A stretch of 15,603 bases of DNA from Setomelanomma holmii. Its lineage: Eukaryota; Ascomycota; Dothideomycetes; Pleosporales; Phaeosphaeriaceae. Below the pieces are notes generated by a model, which worked only from the letters and a program-made list of their open reading frames with translations, searched no databases and had not been told where the DNA came from. The stretch covers positions 1 to 15,603 of the forward strand of contig ML978416.1 in the NCBI GenBank assembly GCA_010015745.1, written 5' to 3'. Below are positions 7,584 to 15,603 of the stretch, one piece after another (the stretch's first letter is position 1; every line of letters begins with the position of its first letter). The translations under genes and the position numbers were made by a program.

Positions 7584-9248
7584 TTAGAACCAGTCGCCCC
7601 AATCTGAATCGCCTCCGCCCCCGCCCCCGCCGCTGTCACCGCCTCCTTGGGAGCCCCATGGGTCTTGTTCTGGAGGCTGATCTTGTGCCCAGGGATCTTT
7701 GGTCTGGCCCCAGACATCTCCATCATCTACCGGGCCCTGCTGTCCCGGGTTGTTCAAGTATGGATCCGAACTCCCGGCTTGGGGACTCTGATCATCCACC
7801 GGATTCTGCTGTTGACTCGCTTCTCTACCTCTTTGCATCGCTTCGTAGCCTGCCATCGTTCCCGCACCTGCAGCAACTCCCTCGGCAGAACCAAGACCAC
7901 GCGCTGCAGCGCCAGCCTCGCTCGCGATTCCCGTCTCACCGGCGGCTCCCACTGCTCCTGCTCCTGCGGCACCGGCCTCGCCTGCCGCAGCTCCACCGGC
8001 CGCCTCGCCGCCCCACCAGGGCATCCACATGGGCCACATGCCGCCGACTCCATGGCCGCTGTGTCGGCTGAAGTAGTCGAAGTCGATTGACACGGCGGTT
8101 GCGAGCATGACAGCGCGTTGATCGAGTGTCATGCCGGATACAGGTGCTTCTGGATGTCCTGCGCCAGCAGAGTCCATACGCAAAGCATAGGCACCCGTGT
8201 CCGTGAAGATTTCCCTCGCAAAGCCACCAAAGTTGCGATTCACCGAGCCTATCAGTTGATTGTCTTCTGACTTGAGACTGAAGTCCCAAGACAAGAACGG
8301 CTCATCTACGCGTGCGAATTGCAGCATGCCAACCTCTCTTGTGTCGCCCTCAACCACGGCGACAGCTTTCAAATTCGATATTGGGAGGTCGCCGGATGCG
8401 ATTTGCGGGGTGTTGGGCGCGGCTGGGTGGTCTTCGAGGTTGCGTGCTAAGAACATGTTGTACTTTCGTCTCAGAGGCGCCCATTCCTGCTCTGCTGCGC
8501 CGATGATGCGCATGTCGCGCAGTGGTATACTCGAGATACTCGCGCTAGTCTGGTCTACGATGCTGCCAGGACTCGTTCCCTGTAGGCTTCCGGAGCTTGT
8601 ATAAGTAGCATGGTCGCCCACAGCATCATACACCCTTATCCTGCTGTTGATCCAGCTGAACGGTCTATGAAACCGTAGCACCTCCTTCTCGTGCTTGTCA
8701 AACACGTGCGTGGTGAAGCTCCGATGTGTCTTGAACATTTGTCTTGCCACTGCACTTCCCATGCCATGATCCTGCTCCGCCAGATATCCAATGTGGTTTC
8801 CATGTGGGTCCATAATCACGTAGCGATTCAGTTGCTCGAAGCCCATCAGCACGTTCATCATCTCGAGCTGCCGCTGTACGATGAGCGTCGAGTTGTCAAG
8901 GAGCCGCATAACGGGATGCGTTTCTTTGAGGACGCCATGCGGGTCTTCGGGTATGTGGACGGGTGAGACGAGGCTGTTCTCGCTGTCGGGCGTGGTTGCG
9001 AGAGCATTCGAGACGGCATCGACTTTGGATGGCTCAGCGGAGGAGTCTTTTGGCGGCTCATTCGGGTCTTTTGGCGCTGGCTGGTTACCAGCCTGTCTGG
9101 AAGAGTAGGCCGGCGCCCGCCGCTGCGGTGGAGTGTATCTGGGTAGCCGACCTCGCGGTCCAGGCGGTGTCGGTGTGCCTCGTGTCGCAAACGTGCGAAT
9201 TGAAAGTTGCGGTAAGCGCAGCGACCATCTTGCCGGTGCAAGCATCAT
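7584..9248 (-). CDS. AIM25: Mitochondrial phospholipid scramblase family protein (Aim25-like)
   Basis: Intronless gene for 554 residues (553 if the second Met is used). Residues 1-25 (RWSLRLPQLSIRTFATRG) are Arg/Ser-rich with no acids, a typical mitochondrial presequence. A Pro-rich linker follows. The scramblase fold covers about 110-395: HPVMRLLDNSTLIVQRQLEM, NRYVIMDPHGNHIGYLAE, HRPFSWINSRIRVYD, then FARVDEPFLSWDFSL and GGFAREIFTDTGAYALRMD, closing with the conserved helix RAVMLATAVSIDFDYFSRHS. The last 150 residues are low complexity: WPMWMPWWGG, an Ala/Gly-rich stretch, a Gln/Pro/Asp-rich stretch, a Gly run and the terminal DWGDWF. Yeast Aim25 is the related protein linked to mitochondrial inheritance; true scrambling activity of the fungal proteins is not established. 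The symbol is given by similarity. It is divergent from SEN2 across 673 nt. Confidence 0.88.
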   Translation of the reverse strand: MMLAPARWSLRLPQLSIRTFATRGTPTPPGPRGRLPRYTPPQRRAPAYSSRQAGNQPAPKDPNEPPKDSSAEPSKVDAVSNALATTPDSENSLVSPVHIPEDPHGVLKETHPVMRLLDNSTLIVQRQLEMMNVLMGFEQLNRYVIMDPHGNHIGYLAEQDHGMGSAVARQMFKTHRSFTTHVFDKHEKEVLRFHRPFSWINSRIRVYDAVGDHATYTSSGSLQGTSPGSIVDQTSASISSIPLRDMRIIGAAEQEWAPLRRKYNMFLARNLEDHPAAPNTPQIASGDLPISNLKAVAVVEGDTREVGMLQFARVDEPFLSWDFSLKSEDNQLIGSVNRNFGGFAREIFTDTGAYALRMDSAGAGHPEAPVSGMTLDQRAVMLATAVSIDFDYFSRHSGHGVGGMWPMWMPWWGGEAAGGAAAGEAGAAGAGAVGAAGETGIASEAGAAARGLGSAEGVAAGAGTMAGYEAMQRGREASQQQNPVDDQSPQAGSSDPYLNNPGQQGPVDDGDVWGQTKDPWAQDQPPEQDPWGSQGGGDSGGGGGGGDSDWGDWF

Positions 9249-9921
9249 ATGTGAAATTCAGTACCCTTGGTGTTATCAAAGCTGTATCGATCAGTGTTCG
9301 TGTTGAGAGTAATATCTCAAGCTGTGAAGTGGCGCGGTCGAAACTCGACAATGTCATATGAAGCTCATAATGAAGCTTCGTGAAATTACGTCATCGCATG
9401 ACTTTCGAAAAAGCACCGTGGGTCTACAAAAGAACAACAATTGAACTGCAATATGTTATACAATCTGGAGAACGAAATAATCGCCCTTTAGGTGGATAGC
9501 AGTGTAGTACACGCGACGCGCTTCATGGAGGTTGTGCAAGCTATTTCCGCGCCCATGCTGCAAGCGCAGCTTGGCGCAGCCAAAAACTTCAAGTGACTCC
9601 ACACAAGCTGCAACATTGCAACCTTAACCTTACAACCTCCGCAACCAGCCTTTCTCCATGGGCGCGATCAGTTCCAAATGCTTCTGTAGCTCGGTAAGTC
9701 AGCATTGCTCCCTTCCCATCCCCCTCGATGATGACAAAATCTCTCATATCGAACCACTGGAACGCAGCATTCACTTGTCTGCGTTTTCATGGCTCATGCT
9801 GCATCCGTTACTTAAAGACTACAACGGTATCTGATCGACGACTCTCTGTACCACCTACGCAACACGTGTGTGCGACTGTATCTAACATTGTTGCAGGTTC
9901 ATCACAGACCGGAACAGCAAG
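9249..9921. promoter_or_regulatory. Divergent promoter region of scramblase and SEN2 genes, with probable 5' UTR intron
   Basis: These 673 nt separate two start codons that point away from each other, so both promoters must lie here. On the plus strand a GTAAGT donor (9694) and a CTAAC branch site (9882-9886) followed by TTGCAG (ends 9896) outline a 203 nt intron in the SEN2 leader, 25 nt before the ATG. Short open frames on both strands have no recognisable protein pattern. Confidence 0.45.
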
Positions 9922-11370
9922 ATGGCGGTTGATATTGAAGCACAAAATCAGATTCAGGATGTGAAGACTAATGGCACTCCCTTGGAACCTCGCGAAAAGG
10001 TTGCGAATGATAGACCAAAGACGCCTCGACCTAAGCGACCGAATTTCAATGAAATACATGCCAAACCAATACCACTGGATGTATATCCTCTGCCAACCTT
10101 TATCCCGCACAACCCCATTTCCATAGTGCGCATCGCATTGTCTTTGCTCTCACACTCACTTTTCCCTCCAAAACCCCATGCGGTGGTTCACAGGGCCTAC
10201 TTCTCCGCAGAGACCCAAGCCATCCACGTCACAGATGCAGCTTCAATCCGAGCGCTGTGGGAGCAGGGTTTCTGGGGCAAGGGCTCCCTCAGTAGGAGTG
10301 AGCCGCAATGGCTCATTGGCGAGAAGAAGAAGAGGGGTATTGAGGAGAGCAAGACGAGCGCAGAGGTGACGCAGAACAGGCGAGAGGAGAGGAAGCAGTT
10401 CAAGCTCGAGAGAGCGAGGGCGCAGCGAGAAGCGATTGAGCAGCAGCTGAGGCAAGAGGGAAAATTGGACGCTGATGGCAGTATTGAAGACATGGTGGAC
10501 GATGGACAGGTGTCGGAGAGCCCTCGAGGGACGATCTACACGCCAGATGCAGGGGATGTTGTCACGGTATCGGGCGATGCAATTGTCTCTGAGATCGACA
10601 AAAGTCTCACGGAGTCAGCTCCCTCTTGGCGAAGAGTTGACTCCGCGCCTGCTGAGGAACTGGAGATCAAGGACCAGGAACACCTCCAGCTCACTCCAGA
10701 AGAAGCTTTCTATCTTACCTACATCCTTGGCGCTCTCGCAATCATCTCGATCAGCGGCATTACAGACGAAGGCCCATCCAATGAATTCTATCCCACGTGG
10801 TATCTCGTACGCCTCTACGCAGCATACGCCAGCTCCCCAATCTCGGAAACACACGTAGCCCAGCTCACCACCACTTACCAGCTCAGCAAAGACAACAGCA
10901 GTTCACGCGCTTCGATACGTGATGTTCCATCCATCGAGCCCGACAACCAATTCCTCCTACGCTACGTCGTATACCACCACTTCCGCTCTCTCGGCTGGGT
11001 CGTGCGTCCTGGCATAAAATTCGCAGTCGATTACCTTCTCTATCTGCGCGGCCCCGCGTTCCACCACGCTGAGTTCGCAATCATGATCATTCCTTCGTAT
11101 TCACATCGATACTGGAACGAAGCCCCGGGGTCGGAGTCTGGTATTGATAAGAGGAAGCAGGAGCTAGGCAAGAAGGACTGGTGGTGGTTGCATCGTGTGA
11201 ACAGGGTGCAGACGGCGGTGTTCAAAACGTTGGTCTTGGTGTATGTCGAAGTTCCGCCGCCGTGGGATGCAAAGGGTGGGCTTGAGGTTGATATTGGCAG
11301 TGTGCTGAAAAGTTACACGGTCCGAGAAGTGGTAGTCAGACGCTGGAGTCCAAACAGGAATCGGGACTAG
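9922..11370 (+). CDS. SEN2: tRNA-splicing endonuclease catalytic subunit Sen2
   Basis: Subunit of the heterotetrameric Sen2/Sen34/Sen15/Sen54 endonuclease; in this family Sen2 makes the 5' splice-site cut in intron-containing pre-tRNAs. Single exon, 482 residues, ATG in the context CAAGATGG. The N-terminal part has the conserved FNEIHAKPIPLDVYPLPTFIPHNP and FWGKGSLSRSEPQW segments of Sen2. A highly charged helical stretch (about 134-181) and an acidic, Ser-rich linker follow. The C-terminal nuclease domain (about 258-482) contains YHHFRSLGWVVRPGIKFAVD, LLYLRGPAFHHAEF and VNRVQTAVFKTLVLVYVEVP. From these the catalytic triad is inferred as Tyr374, His382 and Lys435; the eight-residue Tyr-His spacing agrees with the family. 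An insertion rich in charged residues (about 398-420) separates His from Lys. Nothing appears broken. Confidence 0.93.
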   Translation: MAVDIEAQNQIQDVKTNGTPLEPREKVANDRPKTPRPKRPNFNEIHAKPIPLDVYPLPTFIPHNPISIVRIALSLLSHSLFPPKPHAVVHRAYFSAETQAIHVTDAASIRALWEQGFWGKGSLSRSEPQWLIGEKKKRGIEESKTSAEVTQNRREERKQFKLERARAQREAIEQQLRQEGKLDADGSIEDMVDDGQVSESPRGTIYTPDAGDVVTVSGDAIVSEIDKSLTESAPSWRRVDSAPAEELEIKDQEHLQLTPEEAFYLTYILGALAIISISGITDEGPSNEFYPTWYLVRLYAAYASSPISETHVAQLTTTYQLSKDNSSSRASIRDVPSIEPDNQFLLRYVVYHHFRSLGWVVRPGIKFAVDYLLYLRGPAFHHAEFAIMIIPSYSHRYWNEAPGSESGIDKRKQELGKKDWWWLHRVNRVQTAVFKTLVLVYVEVPPPWDAKGGLEVDIGSVLKSYTVREVVVRRWSPNRNRD

Positions 11371-11531
11371 GCTTGAAGAATTACTTTGGTATCGAACAAG
11401 CTTTTTAGACTCGATAAAAAGCCCTTTCCGAATCCAAATGATCTACAACATCACCCCATCCTCACCTTTCCAGTATGCAATGCGACTTCGTTCCCAGCCT
11501 ATACGATGAGAGCCTGATCCCGCCCTCCCAC

Positions 11532-11831
11532 TCATCTCACGTCCACACTAATCACCCACCCCATCTCCCCCTCCAATCGATTCAACTTGGACAACAATCC
11601 CATATACCCCCACGCGTCTATCTCTAGGCGATTCAGTTGAAGCGGTAAGTATCGCGTCTCCTCGTACAACAGGCGACAAGTCGTCAAAAGCCCGGCGCCA
11701 ATGGCGGACACGTCGAAGCGCCCGAGGAGAGGGTCGAAAGTTAGGGTGCCGGTGGGGGAGCGCAGGGCGTGAGTGTAGATTTGGTTGCGAAGTTCGGGGG
11801 GCAGGGTGAGGAGGGACGGTGAGGCTGACAT
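11532..11831 (-). CDS. Small F-box-like domain protein
   Basis: Predicted 99 residues from ATG 11831 (MSASPSLLTLPPELRNQIY). The segment LLTLPPELRNQIYTHAL (7-23) followed by LLTTCRLLYEETRYLPLQLN (about 48-67) is the pattern of the many short Dothideomycete proteins with an F-box-like N-terminus, of unknown target. F-box proteins recruit substrates to SCF ubiquitin ligases, but no substrate-binding repeats are visible here. The frame is open upstream to 12041, yet that extension runs into the 3' end of the NAA38 gene and past a likely TATA box, so the shorter start is preferred. The end GAC GTGAGA TGA resembles a splice donor; if used, the protein would continue in another exon. Moderate confidence that it is a real gene. 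Confidence 0.65.
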   Translation of the reverse strand: MSASPSLLTLPPELRNQIYTHALRSPTGTLTFDPLLGRFDVSAIGAGLLTTCRLLYEETRYLPLQLNRLEIDAWGYMGLLSKLNRLEGEMGWVISVDVR

Positions 11832-11973
11832 TTTGGTTGTGAGACGATGCCAGTGTACAGGGATAGTGGATGTGCGAATGGTATCGAGCCGATCTAACTG
11901 CCGACTGGGTATGTCCTTGTTGCTACGATGGCGATGATATATGCAAAGCATGCTAAGAGGGTGTGTTGTAGCC

Positions 11974-11981
11974 TTATATAA
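11974..11981 (-). promoter_or_regulatory. TATA-box candidate for the F-box-like gene
   Basis: TTATATAA lies about 143 nt upstream of the ATG at 11831, between the end of NAA38 and the F-box-like gene. Its placement fits a core promoter with a leader of about 100 nt. The element is palindromic, so its orientation is assigned from context only. Confidence 0.35.
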
Positions 11982-12037
11982 AGTCACAGAGTAATTGTTG
12001 GCGGCCTCTTGGCGTAGGTAGATGTGCTCGTGCACGC

Positions 12038-12512
12038 TCACAACGTGACGCTACTCTTCTGATTCGGAAGCGTACTCTCCTCAAATTCAATCTTGGTAAT
12101 GTGTTGCCCAGGCACAACGACGAGGCCAACGTAGCGACTATTCCAGGGTACCGGTGCAGACGGATTCCCAGATTCCTCGACGGCTTTGCGGATGACTTCT
12201 GCTGAAGGCGCTCGATACTCATGTGCCAGCGCGAGAATGATGTTTCGGTCCTGACCCAGTCAGCAACTATAGCCCCAAATCGTCTGTATCGACGCCGCGA
12301 CAAACAGTCCCGATGTCTTCACACATATACCGACTTACCTTATCCGTGCACTTCATCTGGCCCCCAAAAATCCGGCCATCCGACGCATGCACCCGCAGAT
12401 TCTTGCCAAGGAACTGCGACAGCCAGAACGTGGCCTCGGCGTTGCTCATCTTCGCGTTTTTCTTGACCCAGGGAAACCAGCCGCGGTGACCTGTCTTGAC
12501 AGAAGATGCCAT
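12038..12512 (-). CDS. NAA38: N-alpha-acetyltransferase 38 / LSMD1 (NatC auxiliary subunit, Sm fold)
   Basis: Two exons, 12512-12339 and 12250-12038, separated by an 88 nt phase-0 intron with GTAAGT donor, CTGAC branch site and CAG acceptor. Spliced product is 128 residues. Sm1 motif: FLGKNLRVHASDGRIFGGQ then KCTDKDRNIIL across the splice junction (about 34-64). Sm2 motif: RYVGLVVVPGQHITKIEFEE (about 97-116). An insertion with HEYRAP separates the two, as in other LSMD1/Naa38 proteins. In the family this Sm-like subunit joins Naa30 and Naa35 in the NatC complex, which acetylates N-termini beginning Met-hydrophobic at ribosomes; yeast Mak31 is the counterpart. Without splicing the frame runs into a stop, so the intron is required. 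A spliceosomal or Lsm-ring role is less likely because the GLVVVPGQHI Sm2 form is characteristic of LSMD1. Confidence 0.88.
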
Positions 12513-12702
12513 GGCGGCTGATTAGGCGAGATGGGCAGTGCACCGTTGTGTGGCTGTGTAAGTCTTGTCGTTGGCGTGTGCCGGTGCGGTGGCTTACATA
12601 AAGCTTGGCATGTTTGGTGCGTTTGGTGGAGAAATGCTGGTGTCGGACCTCCGAGCGGGATGTGAGGTGCTCCGCGACTATTTTGTGAGGACGCAGCACA
12701 AC
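12513..12702. promoter_or_regulatory. 190 bp bidirectional promoter (NAA38 / mitochondrial protein gene)
   Basis: The start codons at 12512 (-) and 12703 (+) are divergent and only 190 bp apart, so both promoters and leaders share this interval. I see no clear TATA box. A plus-strand frame open from 12565 runs in-frame into the downstream gene but has no recognisable pattern before Met 12703. Confidence 0.6.
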
Positions 12703-13987
12703 ATGCATTCGATACGGAAGAGTTGCCAAGTGGCGCTCAAAAGTCAGAGGGAGGTGTGTGTATTTGCCAATGGCTCGAGACGTGCTTTCTCTGGGAGTAG
12801 CGCACGGTTAAGAGGTTCGCAGCACTTTTGATGGTGATGAATGTATGCACAGCTAACAATGTGCAGGCGCTCTACCCGTCTTCCTCCCTCCTTCGAAACC
12901 CGAACTCGAGTCCCTCCTCTCAACATTCAATCGCAAGATACTTCTCCCATACCACCTTACCAAAGAGCAACAAGACCTCGTCTACCGCAAGGACAACAAG
13001 GCCAAACTCGAAGCCGAGCCTGTCGAAATCACACTCGGCGATGTCACCCTCTCCCTCGAACACATCGACCGCAATCACCTGCCCAATCGCTTTGCTACAT
13101 TCAAGCAAATCGTGAAAGAGAGCGAGACACGCGAGGATTGGGAGAATGTAGTTCGGACATTAGAAGGCTTTCAAAATGCTGGAATTCACCTCAAGACAGA
13201 CGTTCAAGAGATGGTCGTGCGACATTTGAACCTCAATGGCATGCAGCACTTGGTCCTTAAGGCGCTGCAAAGACCCAAAGCGTCAGGATTGAGCATGCGC
13301 GAGTGGCGTGTCCTGGTGCAGGTTCTGAGAGGCATACACGACAAAGCGACGCTGTCAGACTGGGATAAAGATGAGACTAGCAAAGCGCTGCGGTGGGCGA
13401 AACAAGTCGCAGAACTCCTCGAGGACGAAGAGCACCACGTCCAGCAGAACCGCGGCGAAGCGGTCGCACAGAAAGATCTGCGCGGGAGACCAGCCGTCGT
13501 CGCAGTACCTACTGAAATGGCGGCTGTACTTGCAGACCGATATGGTGGCAACGTTGAGGAGGCCCAGGTCCTTGCTGGCAGACTGGTGGCTGCGTTGAAG
13601 CAATACGACTACACCGTAAACCCATCCTATTTTCACTACCCCATTTCCACCGCTGACAGCATGCAGTCCACCCTCGACACCATAACCACACTCTCTTCCA
13701 AATCCCCAACCGACTTCCCCAACTTCGCCGGCCAACTCCAACACATCACTGCGCTCGCGAGAGACCTCCTCGAGCCGCTGTTCGTGTGCCATGCGCTCAA
13801 GACGGCGCGCAAGGTGCTGGGCGATGCGATGCCGATGAAGGACGAGGCCGCGCAGTGGCAAGAGAGGACGGAGAAGTTGCTCAAGGAGGCGATTGAGAGC
13901 GCGGATAGGTTGAGGACGCGCGAGGGGAGAGAGGCGTCGAATGGATTTGTTGGATACTTGAGGGATGCGGTGGGGCGGTGTACGTGA
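12703..13987 (+). CDS. Conserved-type protein of unknown function, probably mitochondrial
   Basis: Two exons, 12703-12814 and 12867-13987, joined by a 52 nt phase-1 intron (donor GTTCGC, branch CTAAC, acceptor GTGCAG); product 410 residues. The first exon is a good mitochondrial presequence: MHSIRKSCQVALKSQ and ANGSRRAFSGSSARLRG, rich in Arg and Ser, with RAFS near the likely cleavage site. The mature part starts ALPVFLPPSKPELESLLSTF and is largely alpha-helical and soluble, with helix-pair character (TREDWENVVRTLEGFQNAGI, VVRHLNLNGMQHLVLKALQR) reminiscent of helical-repeat organelle RNA or ribosome factors; that resemblance is only an impression. No transmembrane segment or catalytic motif is seen. 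Taking only the ATG at 13112 would lose the presequence and 118 residues. The stop is TGA 13985-13987. I do not recognise a named family; the mitochondrial location is inference. Confidence 0.8.
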
Positions 13988-15603
13988 GGGTGGGAGAGGA
14001 TATATGAGCAGAAACAATTGTACAATAACACCTTGATCAGACCTCAGAGAAGGGTCACAATAGTTGAGACGTGCACACACTTCGAGCTCGACGACGCTTT
14101 TATGGAGAATATTGGCGGCATCGAGTACATCTCCCATGAACCCCCTTTGCAATCTGACTGTCGAATCTGTCACCCTACACACATGAATCTCTTGAAGCAA
14201 CTTTCGAAATCCTACTCCTCATCACTTGGCTGCTTACTCTTGAATCCTCAATCTTCACAGCTCCCAATCTCATGCCTCCATCGGCGCACCCTTTCTGGCA
14301 CAAACATAGATGGATACGGTCATGATTTTAGGATATTTGGGTCTTGTTGGCCGTGGATAGTCGAGGTCTAGTCGTGGGTGAGGTTTTTATACGGGCCGCA
14401 AGCACACTACCAGGAAATGCTACATATTGGTACCTTGGGTTGAATTTGGAAGCAACGGCCAATGGACTGTGGGTATCTGAAATGCCGCTCGATGTCGCAA
14501 TATTCCAAGAAGTACTTGATGGTATGCCACGACTCCAGGAGTGTTTGCGAGTGAAGAAGGGACTCGATCTGCGCTAGATTCTACATGGCGATCATGGCGC
14601 AATCTCGACGACGCATTTCAGAAAGCATACATCGTGGACGCCACTGTTTTCTGACGAGAACAAGGTCTGGATACATGGATTGCATAATATGCGCTTTTGC
14701 AGAACATCAAGTGCCGCCCCCTTTCTTTTCGATGCCACTCGGCGCAATGTTTGGAACAACATGGATATGGGTGCAGAAGGCCAAAACCAGGATTTATAGG
14801 CAGCGAGAGTCGAGGCGGCACGCCATCGAGTAAAGGTCCATCGATTTTTGGTTGAAATGTGCACTCTGCGAATAGCAAGTCTTGAACATGGGTAGAGAGT
14901 CTACAATCCTTAATCTGTGTGATAGGCTTGATTGAAGACGATACATTTCGACGATCAAGAGTGACTTTCGAGCCCGAATGCCACGGTGCATGGTTTGTTC
15001 TGCTCCTCCGTTCGAGTTTCATTTCACCAACAAGCACATGCATATCGCGTAGTGGTGCTTCAAAGACAACATATCTCGTTGCGAAGTTCTTTCTGAGGAG
15101 TTCTTTGTGACCTTCATCGATGCGAAGAAGTCACGCTCACGACGCGAGGACGAAATATATACATACATTCGCAGCGAGTTGCCTAGCGGAAGCTCCGAAG
15201 TTCCTCGAGCGGCGCCGTTGAACGCGACATCAACTCGTATATGACGTATGAAGGGTCAACCGCGATTCGTTTATTTGCAGTGTCCGAGCGGCGCGCAACA
15301 GCACCATGATTTGAATATAGGCCTATTTTCCTATTCCCTCCTGTGGAATATTGTAAGTAGTTGGGAGCAGGTATGATAATATGATGTGAGTTGTGTTGTT
15401 CTGTGTCGGACTGAGGTGTCCGTTTATACAAGAAGTAGTGGGCTGATTGGTTGGTGGATAATCCACGTGACCATGCGTGCCCTGGGCTTACAAATATATG
15501 CAACGGTGTGGGCCTTGCCCAGACCCACTCTAGTACGAGTTGGGATAGCTCATGTACGGCAGTCTATATATGTAGCTCCGCCCACCTCAGGTAGTCAATT
15601 CAG
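13988..15603. other. 1.6 kb right-end region without a secure gene
   Basis: After the mitochondrial-protein gene no convincing conserved protein is seen. The best coding candidate is on the minus strand (separate entry). Near the right edge the plus strand has an ATTGG box (15446-15450, an inverted CCAAT), a CACGTG E-box (15464-15469) and a CTATATATG TATA-like element around 15563. Together these look like a promoter for a gene that begins beyond the window. Confidence 0.35.
14407..15143 (-). CDS. Low-confidence minus-strand gene candidate or gene remnant
   Basis: One minus frame is open from just after a stop near 15144 down to 14618 (about 175 codons; an internal Met at 15043 begins MHVLVGEMKLERRSRTNHAP). 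A second minus frame, open from about 14913, reaches GAT followed by GTATGC (14630). A 50 nt GT-AG intron (14630-14581) would join it in phase to NLAQIESLLHSQTLLESWHT and on to a stop at 14409-14407. The two frames overlap and cannot both be coding over 14620-14910 without a further splice I could not find. No domain is recognised. It may be a real multi-exon gene, a decayed gene, or chance. Confidence 0.22.

Noticed and set aside
7550..8090. Plus-strand frames of 147-173 residues
   Set aside because: They are antisense to the Gly/Ala/Pro-rich tail of the scramblase gene; high GC and repeats keep the reverse frames open.
13355..14200. 281-residue minus-strand open frame
   Set aside because: It is antisense to the strongly supported mitochondrial-protein exon, is full of Arg/Leu as expected from the reverse of its codon use, and shows no motif.
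1..15603. tRNA genes, rRNA, CRISPR arrays, transposons, telomere repeats
   Set aside because: No A/B box pairs, regularly spaced repeats, transposase or reverse transcriptase motifs, or TTAGGG arrays were seen on either strand.

Overview
The window reads as nuclear DNA of a filamentous ascomycete (Pezizomycotina, with a Dothideomycete flavour). The evidence is compact genes split by roughly 46-88 nt introns with GTAAGT-type donors and CTAAC/CTGAC branch sites, and a gene set typical of this group: pisatin-demethylase-like P450, HET domain, Zn2Cys6 regulator, secreted GDSL esterase. The genus cannot be fixed from the sequence alone. No bacterial operon, CRISPR array, transposon, tRNA or rRNA was seen.

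Left, accessory-looking part (1-7.5 kb). The 3' two-thirds of a cytochrome P450 gene enters from the left edge (to 1090, +). It is followed by an intact HET-domain gene (1493-2782, +). Next comes a minus-strand Zn2Cys6-type transcription factor gene (4768-3154) that single-frame ORF calling fragments; I reassembled it from five exons. A 1.6 kb stretch without a convincing gene follows, then a secreted SGNH/GDSL esterase gene (6368-7486, +).

Right, housekeeping part (7.5-14 kb). This holds an Aim25-like mitochondrial phospholipid scramblase family gene (9248-7584, -), the catalytic tRNA-splicing endonuclease subunit SEN2 (9922-11370, +), a small F-box-like protein (11831-11532, -), the Sm-fold NatC auxiliary subunit NAA38/LSMD1 (12512-12038, two exons, -) and, divergent from it, a two-exon gene for an unnamed protein with a mitochondrial-type presequence (12703-13987, +). 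The last 1.6 kb has no secure gene; a low-confidence minus-strand candidate is described.

The genes do not form one pathway. P450, regulator, esterase and HET protein are the kind of genes found in fungal accessory regions, but there is no backbone enzyme (PKS, NRPS, terpene cyclase) here, so a metabolite cluster is not supported. The points most worth checking are the regulator's unusual zinc cluster and its problematic fourth intron, the two-part first intron carrying an 18 bp perfect palindrome, the length-neutral intron of the esterase, and the unassigned regions at 4.8-6.4 and 14.0-15.6 kb.
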